This document shows, piece after piece, positions 1 through 9,091 of a stretch of 55,739 bases of DNA. The stretch comes from Endozoicomonas sp. ISHI1 (GTDB taxonomy: Bacteria; Pseudomonadota; Gammaproteobacteria; Pseudomonadales; Endozoicomonadaceae), in contig NZ_JAGRPU010000036.1 in NCBI RefSeq assembly GCF_024606225.1, positions 1 through 55,739 on the forward strand. The letters are read 5' to 3'. Numbering within the stretch: the stretch's first letter is position 1; each line of letters starts with the position of its first letter. The translations under genes were made by a program, and so were the position numbers. The notes below the pieces were generated by a model, which saw nothing but the letters and a program-made list of their open reading frames with translations, did not search any database and was not told the origin of the DNA.

Positions 1-102
1 AACCTTGATAATTATGGTCGAGACACGTTACAGCTCGACGTTAAACCCTACGCAAGAGTGGAGTTAGACACGATTCGTCGTGCATCCACGGTGACGGCGT
101 AG
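1..102 (+). CDS. C-terminal end of an unidentified upstream gene (partial)
   Basis: Frame 1 is open from the first base of the window to a TAG at 100-102 and gives a 33-residue tail ending in IRRASTVTA. The composition (mixed charged and hydrophobic residues, few rare residues) looks like real protein, but the piece is too short to assign to a family. The start lies outside the window. It could also be a chance open frame. Confidence 0.4.
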   Translation, partial: NLDNYGRDTLQLDVKPYARVELDTIRRASTVTA

Positions 103-411
103 ATAAGTCTACATAATTACAGATTATATTAGATTTTTAGTAGCGGTATTAGCGGTTGGATGAGGAGGTCATTACGTGCAGTGAATGATTATATTGGATA
201 ATTTAATGTTTTGAATTATTTTAGTTTGTTACATCTCGCAATAAAATAAGCATGAGGCATAACAAAAAAAGAGCAAATTGCTGATGTATGAAATAATGGA
301 AAGCCAATTGGCTCGCATAAAACAATCCGGCGAATACAGAATATTTACGGACATCAATCGCATTGGAGGCAATTACCCTTGCGTGAGCCAGAGTGAACAA
401 GGGTTGTAAAC
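103..411. other. Intergenic region upstream of ygjV
   Basis: AT-rich stretch between the tail of the first frame and ygjV. I see no convincing gene, strong terminator or repeat in it. A reverse-strand open frame at 221-433 has no ribosome binding site or family resemblance and overlaps the ygjV start, so it is not called. Confidence 0.4.
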
Positions 412-927
412 ATGGATAATTACACGCTTTCACAGATCTTGGTATCCATCGCTATTGTGTTTGACCTGTTGTCTTTTCAGTTCAAAATACGCAAACAGGT
501 GGTGTTGTGCCTGTTTATTGCGGGAGCGTTGATTGCGACGCACTTTTACTTACTCAATGCTTTCACAGCGGCCGTGGTTATGACGATTGCGTCAATACGC
601 TATCTGACCAGTTGCTTTACGTCTCGGCCCGGGGTAAGAAACCTGTTTTTGATTATCAATGTTGTGACACTCTTTGTTACCTACGAGTCTTTCATCAGTC
701 TCGTGGCGTTCGTCGGCTCCTGCCTGCAAACGATAGGCGCATTCAGTAAAGACGATCGTGAGATGAGACTGATCATGATGGTGGGGGCGGTAGTTTGGTT
801 GAGCCACAACGTTCTTGTCCTTTCCCCGATGGCCGTCGTCATGGAAGTGCTGTTCCTGCTCAGTAACATCGTGGCCTACCTAAGGTTCTACAACAGGAGT
901 CCAATAGTGACAAAGTCCGAGTACTGA
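412..927 (+). CDS. ygjV: YgjV-family inner-membrane protein
   Basis: 171 residues that are almost entirely hydrophobic, with about five or six predicted membrane-spanning helices separated by short basic or acidic loops (for example the RKQ and KDDRE loops). Length and pattern fit the YgjV family of small bacterial inner-membrane proteins, whose function is not established. The ATG at 412 is preceded by a weak purine-rich AAGGG. It stands alone: the next gene, nagE, is about 315 bases downstream behind a hairpin. The family call rests on overall resemblance; no catalytic residues are known to check. Confidence 0.7.
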   Translation: MDNYTLSQILVSIAIVFDLLSFQFKIRKQVVLCLFIAGALIATHFYLLNAFTAAVVMTIASIRYLTSCFTSRPGVRNLFLIINVVTLFVTYESFISLVAFVGSCLQTIGAFSKDDREMRLIMMVGAVVWLSHNVLVLSPMAVVMEVLFLLSNIVAYLRFYNRSPIVTKSEY

Positions 928-1242
928 GCTTTACCTCTGTTTCATTCCAGTCAATGAACAGACACCTGGCTCCCATCGCTTAAGCACCTCATTGAGGTGC
1001 TCTCTGAAGTGGTGTGTCATATGTGACTACTGACACCAAATGTTCCGTTTGCTTTTTTGCTCTGGGTCAATAACGGGTTAATCTCCTTACGAAACCTTCA
1101 CAACACAGTTGAACTGGTGCATTGTGACCGGTTACATTTCGTCCCAAACCATACGCTGCCCATCAAGAGTCTGTCTTTTTGAGTTCCACGGGGTTTTGAT
1201 TAAGGTTTGTGCAGTGACGTTAAAATCTAAGGGGTAACTATT
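928..1242. other. Intergenic region ygjV-nagE with hairpin
   Basis: Contains an 8-bp hairpin at 983-1001 (arms agcacctc and gaggtgct, loop att) that may end ygjV transcription, although no T-run follows. The rest presumably carries the nagE promoter. A poor half-match to a CRP site (tgtga at 1123-1127) lacks a proper second half. No gene is seen. Confidence 0.4.
983..1001 (+). terminator. Hairpin after ygjV (weak terminator)
   Basis: Perfect 8-bp stem with a 3-base loop about 55 bases after the ygjV stop. The missing T-run makes intrinsic termination uncertain. Confidence 0.35.
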
Positions 1243-2628
1243 TTGAACATTCTTGGCTATATGCAGAGATTGGGTAAGGCATTAATGCTGCCCATCGCCA
1301 CTCTGCCTATTGCGGCAATTCTGCTGCGTCTGGGGCAGCCTGACCTGCTGGATATTGCCTTTGTCGCAGAAGCGGGTAACGCGATCTTCAGTAACCTGCC
1401 TTTGCTGTTTGCGATGGGTATTGCTGCCGGACTGTCAAAGGACGATGCCGGTGCTGCGGTGCTGGCGGGTGCAGTGGGTTATTTTGTACTGACTGCCGGG
1501 GCCAAGACCATCAATGCTGACATTGATATGTCATTCTTTGGCGGCATTATCGCCGGTATCATTGCCGGTCACAGTTACAATCGTTTTCATGCGGTAGCTC
1601 TGCCACCTTACCTGGCGTTCTTCGGCGGCAAACGTCTGGTTCCGATCATGACCGGTCTGATTGCCCTGGCTGTCTCTGTAGTAGCAGGTTATGTATGGCC
1701 AGTCATCCAGTCTGCCATTGATGCATTTGCTAATGGAATTTCTGAGTCTGGGCCTATTGGGCAGTTTGCTTACGGGGTGCTGAACCGTGGCCTGATTCCG
1801 GTAGGTCTGCACCATGTTGTGAACTCTGTTTTCTGGTTTGGCTTCGGTGAATTCACCAATGCTGCCGGTGAGGTAGTAACGGGTGATTTGCCTCGTTTCT
1901 TTGCCGGTGACCCCACTGCCGGTACTTTCATGGCGGGCTTCTATCCGGTCATGATGTTCGGTTTGCCTGCTGCTGCGCTGGCTATGTATCTGGCGGCACC
2001 TAGAGAAAATCGTGCCCGTGTGGGTGGTGTTCTGCTGTCTGTCGGTGCAACTGCCTTTCTGACCGGTGTCACTGAGCCTCTGGAGTTCATGTTCGTATTC
2101 CTGGCGCCAGGCCTCTACGCTGTTCACGCAGTGCTGACCGGACTGTCTCTGGTGGTCACCAACATGTTTGGTGTTCTGCATGGCTTTGGCTTCTCTGCAG
2201 GTGCGCTGGATATGGCTCTGAACTGGGGGCTGGCTACCAAGCCTGTGACACTGGTGTTCATTGGTCTGGCCTTCTCTGTTATCTACTTCTGTGTGTTCTA
2301 CTTCGCCATCAGGGCTTTCAACCTTAAGACCCCGGGCCGTGAAGATGAGGAGCCGGAGGCAGTAACATCTTCTGGAGCAGTCAGTGGCTCAGAGCGTGCT
2401 CTGCGTTATATTGAACTACTGGGTGGAGAGGACAATCTGACCTCTGTTGAAGCCTGTATCACCCGTCTGCGCCTGACTCTGGCCAACCGTGACCTGATCA
2501 ATGAAGCCGGTCTGAAAGCCTTGGGTGCCAAAGGGGTGGTGAAGCTTGGCGAAAATAACCTGCAGGTGATTCTCGGGCCTCAGGCTGAAATCATTGCGGG
2601 TGAAATAAACGCTAAAATGCTGCGCTAG
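1243..2628 (+). CDS. nagE: PTS N-acetylglucosamine permease, EIICB (NagE type)
   Basis: 461-residue inner-membrane permease that takes up and phosphorylates N-acetylglucosamine. The N-terminal IIC channel (about residues 1-360) begins MNILGYMQRLGKALMLP and carries the family block FFAGDPTAG and the TGVTEPLEF motif. After the linker NLKTPGRE, a IIB domain follows with phospho-accepting Cys405 in EACITRLRL. It lacks the C-terminal IIA domain of E. coli NagE, so phosphate must come from a separate IIA; crr at 8194 is a candidate. The start is TTG at 1243, preceded by AAGGGG about 7 bases upstream. The TAG stop lies inside the CTAG border of the palindromic repeat at 2625. Glucose- or maltose-type specificity is possible but less likely, given the close resemblance to NagE through the IIC domain. 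Confidence 0.9.
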   Translation: MNILGYMQRLGKALMLPIATLPIAAILLRLGQPDLLDIAFVAEAGNAIFSNLPLLFAMGIAAGLSKDDAGAAVLAGAVGYFVLTAGAKTINADIDMSFFGGIIAGIIAGHSYNRFHAVALPPYLAFFGGKRLVPIMTGLIALAVSVVAGYVWPVIQSAIDAFANGISESGPIGQFAYGVLNRGLIPVGLHHVVNSVFWFGFGEFTNAAGEVVTGDLPRFFAGDPTAGTFMAGFYPVMMFGLPAAALAMYLAAPRENRARVGGVLLSVGATAFLTGVTEPLEFMFVFLAPGLYAVHAVLTGLSLVVTNMFGVLHGFGFSAGALDMALNWGLATKPVTLVFIGLAFSVIYFCVFYFAIRAFNLKTPGREDEEPEAVTSSGAVSGSERALRYIELLGGEDNLTSVEACITRLRLTLANRDLINEAGLKALGAKGVVKLGENNLQVILGPQAEIIAGEINAKMLR

Positions 2629-2791
2629 CAGCCTGTCGGACTTAAGGCTGTCCTACTGCGGTTGCAATAAATTGGTCTAAAAATTCCTGCTTCTTCGTCA
2701 AATAGCTCGCTATTCTCCTCAGAAACAGAAATTTTTATCCTCAATTTCTTGCAATCCTCGCTACGGACGCTTAAGTCCGACAGGCTGCTAG
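2625..2791. repeat. 167-bp palindromic-ended repeat, copy 1 (MITE-like)
   Basis: The outermost 22 bases at each end are perfect inverted repeats, starting and ending with CTAG (left arm begins ctagcagcctgtcgg, right arm ends ccgacaggctgctag). The interior contains a conserved core, tcaaatagctcgctattctc. It directly abuts copy 2, sharing one CTAG. There is no coding capacity for a transposase, so it fits a miniature inverted-repeat element or a large REP/BIME-like element. Confidence 0.75.
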
Positions 2792-2954
2792 GAGCCTGAC
2801 CGAGAATAGTCTGCCCTACTGCGGCGGCAGCAAATTGGTCTGAAAATCCGCTTTTGTTCGTCAAATAGCTCGCTATTCTCCTCACAAAACCGAATTTTCA
2901 TCCTCAATTTTCTACCGTCCTCGCTACGGGCGCTATTCTCGGTCAGGCTCCTAG
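2788..2954. repeat. 167-bp palindromic-ended repeat, copy 2 (MITE-like)
   Basis: Same length, orientation and core as copy 1, again with CTAG at both ends. Its terminal arms differ from those of copy 1 (ctaggagcctgaccgag and ctcggtcaggctcctag) yet are again perfect complements of each other over 22 bases, so both arms changed together. It lies just upstream of the ptsH promoter region. Confidence 0.75.
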
Positions 2955-3175
2955 TAGGTGGTGCGCTAAAAATAGCCGTTTTGCCCTGGCTCAAAGAAGG
3001 TTTTGATTTTTCTTGCCTGCGAAGCAGTTTAGTGGAAAATCCTGATACCGTTTTGGTTGAGGCTGGCTGATTCTTGGGTCATGGCGTGGAGTTTACTTAG
3101 GCTTAGCACCACTGGCTGAACGAATCAATATGTCTTGTCGGCTTTTGTTCTGCTCAAGTTACAGAGAGACCGAAT

Positions 3176-3433
3176 ATGTTTAAGAAAGATGTTGTAATTA
3201 CTGCTGAGAATGGCCTTCATACTCGTCCGGCTGCTCAGTTTGTCAAAGAAGCCAAGACCTTCGAGTGTGACATTAAGCTGGAAGCTGGTGGCAAGCAGGC
3301 CAGTGCCAAGAGTTTGTTCAAACTGCAGACCCTGGGTCTGACTCAAGGCTCAACAGTGACCATCATCGGCGAAGGTGACGGAGCTGAGAAGGCTGTACAA
3401 CACCTGGCAGAGTTTATCGTTACATTGAAGTAA
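3176..3433 (+). CDS. ptsH: Phosphocarrier protein HPr
   Basis: 85 residues, the usual HPr length. HPr relays phosphate from enzyme I to sugar-specific IIA domains in the cytoplasm. The active-site His15 sits in GLHTRPAA and the conserved Ser46 region is [11 protein letters not shown], as in classical HPr. The ATG at 3176 follows a purine-rich GAGAGACC. It is unusual in being alone: the usual partner ptsI is not next to it. It is flanked by repeats upstream and a good terminator downstream, so it is probably a single-gene unit. NagE, PtsG and the IIA proteins in this window are its likely clients. Confidence 0.95.
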   Translation: MFKKDVVITAENGLHTRPAAQFVKEAKTFECDIKLEAGGKQASAKSLFKLQTLGLTQGSTVTIIGEGDGAEKAVQHLAEFIVTLK

Positions 3434-3445
3434 GCTTTATGCTGG

Positions 3446-3472
3446 CCCGGCCTCTACGGCCGGGTTGTCTTT
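3446..3472 (+). terminator. Intrinsic terminator after ptsH
   Basis: 7-bp GC-rich stem (cccggcc / ggccggg, 5-base loop) followed by the T-rich ttgtcttt, 13 bases after the ptsH stop. Confidence 0.8.
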
Positions 3473-4142
3473 CGGAATAAATCAGTTGTCAATCAGGATG
3501 ATTAAGTCGTTCACTGACGAAATATTTTCTGGTGCAAAAATGCCTGTAATACTAAAACGGTTACGGGTATCCTCTAAGAAGTATCACGTACCGGGTGTGT
3601 TTGAACAAATGCATCGGGACGATGTCATCCATAAGACATGAATGAAACGTGTTTTCGGGTATGTTTGATGGATAACAAGCGGGTAACGCGCACTGGTGAG
3701 TGTAGGTTGTCAGGTGTTGTTAACTGCTGAAATATGCTGGGTTTCTCCTTCAGATTGCCGTCTGTAGAGAGAAATCCGGCTGTTTGTGCACCCTTGTGTG
3801 TGCACAACGACCCATCAGGAAAGATTTACTGGGGGGGCGATGTTTTCAAGTGTGCGACTTTGTGTGTCTTGATGAGCGTATTTGTAACGTCGTTCCAATC
3901 CTGTGTCAACCCCTGATGGCCTAATATGGATAACTTTTGTTGTACTCCCTGAATAAAAGTGTCCTTTGGTGTGACTGTTTGTTGGGCAGGGTTATTAGTT
4001 CTGTCGATTGTTGAAAAAAACTGTGAGCCCTTGTAAGACAAGGGGTTTAGGTATTTTCACGAAGCTGAATTTACACCGGAAATCCTATCTACTAATCGAA
4101 GTAGCGGGTTATCCCGCTGTGACTAAGGGTATTGGAGACGTC
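3473..4142. other. Long intergenic region upstream of gap
   Basis: About 670 bases with no supported gene. Small open frames here lack ribosome binding sites. An in-frame extension of gap up to 4008 is possible but encodes residues absent from the GAPDH family. The region presumably holds the gap promoter and leader; I cannot place its elements with confidence. Confidence 0.4.
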
Positions 4143-5150
4143 ATGATCAAAATCGCAATCAATGGCTATGGTCGTATCGGTCGCAACGTTCTGCGTGCGC
4201 TCTATGAAGCAGGTCGTCGTGAAGAATTCCAGATTGTTGCTATCAACGACCTGGGTGATGCGAAAATCAATACTCACCTGACCAGGTACGATACCGTACA
4301 CGGTCGTTTCGACGCTCAAGTTGAAGAAGGTGAAGGTGCACTGTTTGTCAACGGTGACGAAATCAAGACATTCTCTGAACGTGATCCCTCTAATCTGCCC
4401 TGGGCTGCTCTGGGTGTTGACGTTGTTTTTGAATGCACCGGTGTTTTCCGTTCCAGGGAAGCTTGCAAACCTCACCTGAATGCCGGCGCGAAGAAAGTCA
4501 TCATCTCTGCTCCTGGCAAGGAAGTGGACGCCACCATCGTTTATGGTGTTAACCATGACACCCTGACTGCAGACATGACCGTTATTTCTAACGCTTCATG
4601 CACTACCAACTGTCTGGCACCCATTGCCAAACCACTGAACGATGCTTTGGGTATTGAAAAAGGTCTGATGACCACTATTCATGCCTACACCAATGACCAG
4701 CGTCTCAGCGACGTATACCACAGCGACCTGTATCGTGCCCGAGCGGCTGCACAGAACATGATCCCGACTGCTACCGGTGCCGCTGCCGCTGTTGGTCTGG
4801 TGGTTCCTGAGCTGAAAGGCAAGTTTGATGGAATGGCGGTTCGCGTCCCTACCATCAACGTATCTCTGGTAGATCTGAGTTTTGTCGCCAGTCGTGACAC
4901 TTCCAAAGAAGAAGTCAACGAAATCATTGCTAATGCAGCCAAGTCTTCCGATGCGATGGGCAAGGTACTGCACGTGAATTACGAGCCTCTGGTTTCCATG
5001 GACTTCAACCACAGTCCATTCTCTTCCAGCTTTGATGCCACCCAGACTCGCGTACAAGGTAACTTGGTGAAGGTGATGTCCTGGTACGACAACGAGTGGG
5101 GCTTCTCCAACCGTATGCTGGACACAGCTAAAGCTCTGCTGAGTGCCTGA
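4143..5150 (+). CDS. gap: Glyceraldehyde-3-phosphate dehydrogenase
   Basis: 335 residues catalysing NAD-dependent oxidation and phosphorylation of glyceraldehyde 3-phosphate. The N-terminal Rossmann motif is INGYGRIGR, catalytic Cys153 lies in [12 protein letters not shown], and its His partner is at about residue 180 in TIHAYTNDQ. The C-terminal [12 protein letters not shown] block is intact. The ATG at 4143 was chosen because it aligns with the family start and has GGAG 6 bases upstream. It is followed by its own terminator and then by pykA and pfkA on the same strand, so glycolytic genes cluster here. It belongs to the ordinary phosphorylating GAPDH class; the subtype is not resolved. Confidence 0.95.
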   Translation: MIKIAINGYGRIGRNVLRALYEAGRREEFQIVAINDLGDAKINTHLTRYDTVHGRFDAQVEEGEGALFVNGDEIKTFSERDPSNLPWAALGVDVVFECTGVFRSREACKPHLNAGAKKVIISAPGKEVDATIVYGVNHDTLTADMTVISNASCTTNCLAPIAKPLNDALGIEKGLMTTIHAYTNDQRLSDVYHSDLYRARAAAQNMIPTATGAAAAVGLVVPELKGKFDGMAVRVPTINVSLVDLSFVASRDTSKEEVNEIIANAAKSSDAMGKVLHVNYEPLVSMDFNHSPFSSSFDATQTRVQGNLVKVMSWYDNEWGFSNRMLDTAKALLSA

Positions 5151-5162
5151 GTTCAGGTGATT

Positions 5163-5190
5163 GAAAAGCCTCGGTGATGTGAGGCTTTTC
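5163..5190. terminator. Intrinsic terminator after gap
   Basis: Perfect 10-bp stem (gaaaagcctc / gaggcttttc) with an 8-base loop; the A/T part of the stem supplies the U-rich tail. It starts 13 bases after the gap stop and could work in both directions. Confidence 0.8.
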
Positions 5191-5565
5191 AGATTGATGC
5201 CGATGCTCTCATAGCAGGGCGTTGGATGTCCGGGACTAAACAGCAAAAAGAAGAAGGTGTATATGAAGCTGGCTGAGGATTAAACACTCAAGCCATCTTC
5301 CGGATGTCGGGAAATTGGCATGCCATCTATAATGGGTTCAGATTGGCATGCTGGCATTTCAGGTACACACTCTCCTTTTTGTTGCTTTATCAAGATTGAA
5401 CAGATGCAGGAACAAAGGCAGGTGTTTTTATTGATTACCCGTCAAATGTTTCTCACTTGAAAATTGTTATCAAACTGCCGTATGGCATTTATGCCCCGGT
5501 CGACTCTCCCTTCAGGCAGTTTTATCGTGCTGGGTCGGTTCGTGGCGAATTCGCGAGAGGATATC
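5191..5565. other. Intergenic region upstream of pykA
   Basis: 375 bases without a supported gene. It contains a perfect TATAAT at 5328-5333 and two copies of ttggcatgc around it (listed separately). An upstream in-frame extension of pykA lacks family resemblance. Confidence 0.4.
5315..5351 (+). promoter_or_regulatory. Candidate pykA promoter flanked by a direct repeat
   Basis: A consensus -10 box TATAAT at 5328-5333 lies between two identical 9-mers, ttggcatgc, at 5315-5323 and 5343-5351 (28 bases centre to centre). No good -35 box is visible, which would fit an activator-dependent or regulated promoter. The repeats could be operator half-sites; the regulator is unknown. Confidence 0.35.
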
Positions 5566-7002
5566 ATGCTCAGACGCACAAAAATCGTTGCCACACTCGG
5601 ACCTGCCACAGAGTCCGAAGAACAGCTCACCAAGTTGATTGAAGCCGGTGTCAACGTTGTTCGACTGAATTTCTCTCACGGTGACGCTGATGATCACCGT
5701 GTCCGTGCAGAGCGCATTCGCAGTATTGCTGCCCGTCTGGGTCGCAGTGTTGCGATTCTCGGTGACCTGCAGGGGCCCAAAATTCGTATCGGGCGTTTCC
5801 AGAATGGCAAGATCTTCCTGCCGGACGATGCGGAATTTGTTCTGGATGCCGAACTGCCCATCGATGCCGGTGATGAAACCCAGGTCGGTCTTGCCTACAA
5901 AAATCTGCCAAATGACTGCAAGGTAGGTGATGTACTGCTGTTGGACGATGGCCGTCTGAGCCTGCAGGTTAAGACTATTAAGGGTTCACGCATCGTAACC
6001 ACCACTCTGGATGGTGGTGAGCTGTCCAACAATAAGGGTATCAACCTGGCCGGTGGTGGTCTGTCTGCCGATGCCCTGACCGTGAAAGATAAGGAAGACA
6101 TCAAGCTGGCCGCTTCTCTGGGTGTCGATTTCCTGGCAGTGTCTTTTGTGCGCAGTGCGGCTGATGTCGAGCAAGCTCGCAAGCTGCTGGGTGAAGCCGG
6201 TGGTACAGCTGCCATTCTGTCGAAGATTGAGCGTGCAGAAGTGGTTCAAAGCTTTGAATTGCTGGAAGAAGTGATCAGGGCCTCTGATGCGGTGATGGTT
6301 GCTCGTGGTGACCTGGGTGTGGAAATCGGCGACGCTGAGTTGATTGGTGTTCAGAAGCAGATGATCAACGTTGCCCGTCGCCTGAACCGTCCTGTCATTA
6401 CAGCCACACAGATGATGGAGTCCATGATTCACAACACTCAGCCAACCCGTGCTGAAGTGTTTGACGTGGCTAACGCCGTTCTGGATGGCACCGACGCTGT
6501 CATGTTGTCCGGTGAAACGGCTACAGGCAAGCGTCCACATGAAGTCGTCAAGGCTATGGCCCGTATCTGTCAGGGTGCTGAAAAACATCCTGAAATGATT
6601 TCCGGAAGCAGCCTGGACAAGGCCTATGCCGGTGAAACCGATGCAGCCATTGCGCTGGCAGCCATGCACGCGGCAAACCGTCTGGAAGGTGTAAAAGCGA
6701 TTGTTTGTCTGACCAAAACCGGTGCGACTCCTCTGTGGATGTCCCGTGTTAACACCAGCCTGCCTATTTTTGCCCTGACCCGCTACAAAACTACTGAGCG
6801 TCGCGTTGCACTGTACAGGGGTGTTGAGTCAGTCGCTTTTGATAGTGGCAGCCAATACGGCCCCGAAGTCAATCAGCGTGCTATTGCCGAACTGAAAGAT
6901 CGTGGCCTGCTGGAATCCGGTGACCGTATTATTCTGACCAAGGGTGAGTCCTGTGAAGTTGAAGGCGGCACCAACACCATGCAGATTGTTACTGTGAAAT
7001 AA
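5566..7002 (+). CDS. pykA: Pyruvate kinase (PykA type)
   Basis: 478 residues converting phosphoenolpyruvate and ADP to pyruvate and ATP. The start MLRRTKIVATLGPAT, the GDLQGPKIR motif, the active-site region ILSKIERAEVV, MVARGDLGVEIG and the signature ITATQMMESMI are all present. Length and sequence are nearer the AMP-responsive PykA form than PykF. The ATG at 5566 is preceded by GAGAGG and matches the family start; a longer in-frame extension does not. pfkA follows after 77 bases with no terminator, so the two are probably co-transcribed. Confidence 0.95.
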   Translation: MLRRTKIVATLGPATESEEQLTKLIEAGVNVVRLNFSHGDADDHRVRAERIRSIAARLGRSVAILGDLQGPKIRIGRFQNGKIFLPDDAEFVLDAELPIDAGDETQVGLAYKNLPNDCKVGDVLLLDDGRLSLQVKTIKGSRIVTTTLDGGELSNNKGINLAGGGLSADALTVKDKEDIKLAASLGVDFLAVSFVRSAADVEQARKLLGEAGGTAAILSKIERAEVVQSFELLEEVIRASDAVMVARGDLGVEIGDAELIGVQKQMINVARRLNRPVITATQMMESMIHNTQPTRAEVFDVANAVLDGTDAVMLSGETATGKRPHEVVKAMARICQGAEKHPEMISGSSLDKAYAGETDAAIALAAMHAANRLEGVKAIVCLTKTGATPLWMSRVNTSLPIFALTRYKTTERRVALYRGVESVAFDSGSQYGPEVNQRAIAELKDRGLLESGDRIILTKGESCEVEGGTNTMQIVTVK

Positions 7003-7079
7003 TTTCAGTCAATACGGGCATGTTGACTGGGCAGCATGCCTGATGCATTCCCTGACGGGATTTAGGAGACGAGCAGATC

Positions 7080-8060
7080 ATGGCAGAACTAAAAAAAATT
7101 GGTGTGCTTACCTCAGGTGGTGATGCCCCGGGCATGAACGCCGCCATCCGTTCCGTAGTGCGCAGCTGTATCTTTTACGGGGTTGAGCCGGTAGCTATTC
7201 ATGAAGGTTATAAAGGTTTGATTAATAACGACCTGGAAGTAATGAACGCGCGCTCAGTGGCCAATATTATCAATCAGGGTGGGACTTTCCTGAAGTCTGC
7301 CCGCTGTCAGGAATTCCGTGCTCCGGAGGGGCGGGCTGCTGCTTATAAAAATGCCCGGGCTGCCGGGCTGGATGGACTGGTTGTTATAGGTGGTGACGGT
7401 TCCTTCACCGGGGCCATGCTGCTGGAAAAGGAACATGGTCTTTCCTGTATTGGTGTTCCCGGCACCATTGACAACGATATCTTCGGAACCGATTTCACCA
7501 TTGGTTATGACACTGCCTTGAATACCGTGGTAGAGGCGATTGACAAGATTCGCGATACTGCAACCTCTCATAATCGTCTGTTTCTGATCGAAGTAATGGG
7601 TCGGGATGCAGGCTTTATTGCATTAAATGCCGGTATCGCCGCTGGTGCAGAAGAGATTTTGATTCCAGAAGATCAAAAGTCTGTGGATCAATTGATGAGC
7701 TCTCTTGAGCAAAGTGGCAGAGCCGGGAAAACATCCAGTATCGTAGTGGTTTCAGAAGGTGATAAATCCGGTGGTGTCTTTGAACTGTCCCGGGCTGTGG
7801 AAGAAAACTTCCCGACTTATGAAGTCAAAGTAACTGTGCTCGGTCATATTCAGCGTGGTGGCAAGCCCAGCTGTTATGACCGCGTTCTGGCCAGTCGCCT
7901 TGGAGTGGCTTCTGTGGAAGCTCTGCGTGAAGGTGTCAGTGGTGTGATGGTGGGTGTTCGTGACCAAAAAATTGTCCATACCCCTCTGGAAAAAGCCATC
8001 AGTAAGCACAATGCGATTGATGGTCATCTGCTAAAAGTAGCGGATATCGTCACCGTATAG
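7080..8060 (+). CDS. pfkA: ATP-dependent 6-phosphofructokinase
   Basis: 326 residues, typical for bacterial PfkA, the committed step of glycolysis. It carries the ATP-site motif SGGDAPGMNAAIR near the N-terminus, GGDGSFTGA, the catalytic loop GTIDNDI, and the fructose-6-phosphate region GRDAGFIAL. The later block RGGKPSCYDRVLASRLG matches the family. AGGAG lies about 10 bases before the ATG. It sits between pykA (77 bases upstream) and crr (about 130 bases downstream) on the same strand, which suggests coordinated expression of sugar phosphorylation and glycolysis. Confidence 0.95.
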   Translation: MAELKKIGVLTSGGDAPGMNAAIRSVVRSCIFYGVEPVAIHEGYKGLINNDLEVMNARSVANIINQGGTFLKSARCQEFRAPEGRAAAYKNARAAGLDGLVVIGGDGSFTGAMLLEKEHGLSCIGVPGTIDNDIFGTDFTIGYDTALNTVVEAIDKIRDTATSHNRLFLIEVMGRDAGFIALNAGIAAGAEEILIPEDQKSVDQLMSSLEQSGRAGKTSSIVVVSEGDKSGGVFELSRAVEENFPTYEVKVTVLGHIQRGGKPSCYDRVLASRLGVASVEALREGVSGVMVGVRDQKIVHTPLEKAISKHNAIDGHLLKVADIVTV

Positions 8061-8193
8061 ATGGTCTCTAACTGCTGTTGTTTGTCGCTTCAGCTGTTAA
8101 TCTGGAAAGGAATCGGGAGCTTCAGTCGGGTCAACTGGCCAGATTAATCAAGGGCTCCTAAAATAAACGCGTCCGAAGTAGAAGGTGAAAGCG

Positions 8194-8700
8194 ATGGGCC
8201 TTTTTGACTCTCTGAAGAAAAGCATTGGGCTAAGCGCCGATCAGGGAACGGTGATCAAGGCACCGCTGACCGGTGACATTGTGCCGATTGAAGAAGTACC
8301 TGATCCTGTTTTTGCCGACAAGGTGGTGGGTGATGGCATCGCAATTGATCCTACTGGCAACGTGATGGTAGCGCCCTGTGATGGTGAGATTGGCAAAATC
8401 TTTGAAACCAATCACGCCTTCAGCATGGAGACGCCCACCGGGGTTGAGCTGTTTGTTCATTTTGGTATCGATACCGTCGAGCTAAAGGGCGAGGGCTTCA
8501 AGCGTATTGCCAGCGAGGGCCAGCAAGTCAAGGCTGGAGATCCGGTCATTGAAGTGGATCTGGACTTTCTGAAGGAGAAAGCCAAGAGTGTGATTACACC
8601 CGTTGTGATCTCCAACATGGACGATGTCGCCTCTCTGGAAAAATCTTCGGGCTCTGTTGTCCAGGGCAATGACAACCTGCTGGTTGTCAAAATGAAGTAG
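8194..8700 (+). CDS. crr: PTS glucose-specific IIA component (EIIA-Glc)
   Basis: 168 residues, one shorter than E. coli Crr. This cytoplasmic phosphocarrier receives phosphate from HPr and passes it to membrane IICB proteins; in enteric bacteria it also controls adenylate cyclase and inducer exclusion. The two active-site histidines are present: His74 in TNHAFSM and phospho-accepting His89 in LFVHFGIDTVEL. The ATG at 8194 was chosen over a GTG at 8185 because it matches the family start MGLFDSLKK and has AGAAGG 8 bases upstream. Both permeases in the window (NagE, PtsG) lack a IIA domain, so this protein probably serves both. Confidence 0.93.
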   Translation: MGLFDSLKKSIGLSADQGTVIKAPLTGDIVPIEEVPDPVFADKVVGDGIAIDPTGNVMVAPCDGEIGKIFETNHAFSMETPTGVELFVHFGIDTVELKGEGFKRIASEGQQVKAGDPVIEVDLDFLKEKAKSVITPVVISNMDDVASLEKSSGSVVQGNDNLLVVKMK

Positions 8701-9091
8701 TTGTTTCAAACAGGCTGTTATTTTCGGACTTGACATCCTCCCCGCCCTAAGGAGGGTGTCGCAAAGTACGGGGTTTTGCGCTTGTTCGATAATGTCTGTC
8801 AGTACCTTGAAGCCGACACACCAGCGGCTTCCAAAATCCCCAACTTCACCTTAAAGCCTTTCAGCGTTTCCTGACGGTCAGAATACCTGACCGACACGTT
8901 AGTGACGACCTTTCTTCCTTATTCTATTCTGTCCGCGATTGAACCCTCTGGAAAACTCGTGGTCTCAATTAAAAGACAGGTATGAGTTAGAAATGCAATT
9001 CTGCGCCTTTTAAAGCAATGTGTTGTGAGCTCCTGTCATCACTGTATTCCCATAACAAAAAAACTGTGCGATTAGACTAAAGGAGGTGTAT
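8701..9091. other. Intergenic region after crr with hairpin
   Basis: About 390 bases without a supported gene. It contains the imperfect hairpin at 8732-8760, which could terminate crr or be a leftover transposon end. Nothing else recognisable. Confidence 0.4.
8732..8760. terminator. 10-bp hairpin downstream of crr
   Basis: Arms gacatcctcc and ggagggtgtc pair over 10 bases with one G-T wobble, around a 9-base loop. No T-run follows. The sequence resembles hairpins at IS200/IS605 right ends, so it may be a transposon scar rather than a terminator. Confidence 0.35.

Noticed and set aside
1123-1139. CRP binding site upstream of nagE
   Set aside because: Only the left half TGTGA fits; the right half departs from the consensus.
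1531-2181. Reverse-strand reading frame inside nagE
   Set aside because: It is a shadow of the well-supported nagE frame; composition and lack of family resemblance argue against coding.
4008-4142. N-terminal extension of gap
   Set aside because: The 45 extra residues do not belong to the GAPDH family, and the ATG at 4143 has a good ribosome binding site.
8732-8760. Complete second IS200/IS605 element after crr
   Set aside because: Only one hairpin resembling a right end is present; there is no transposase sequence nearby.
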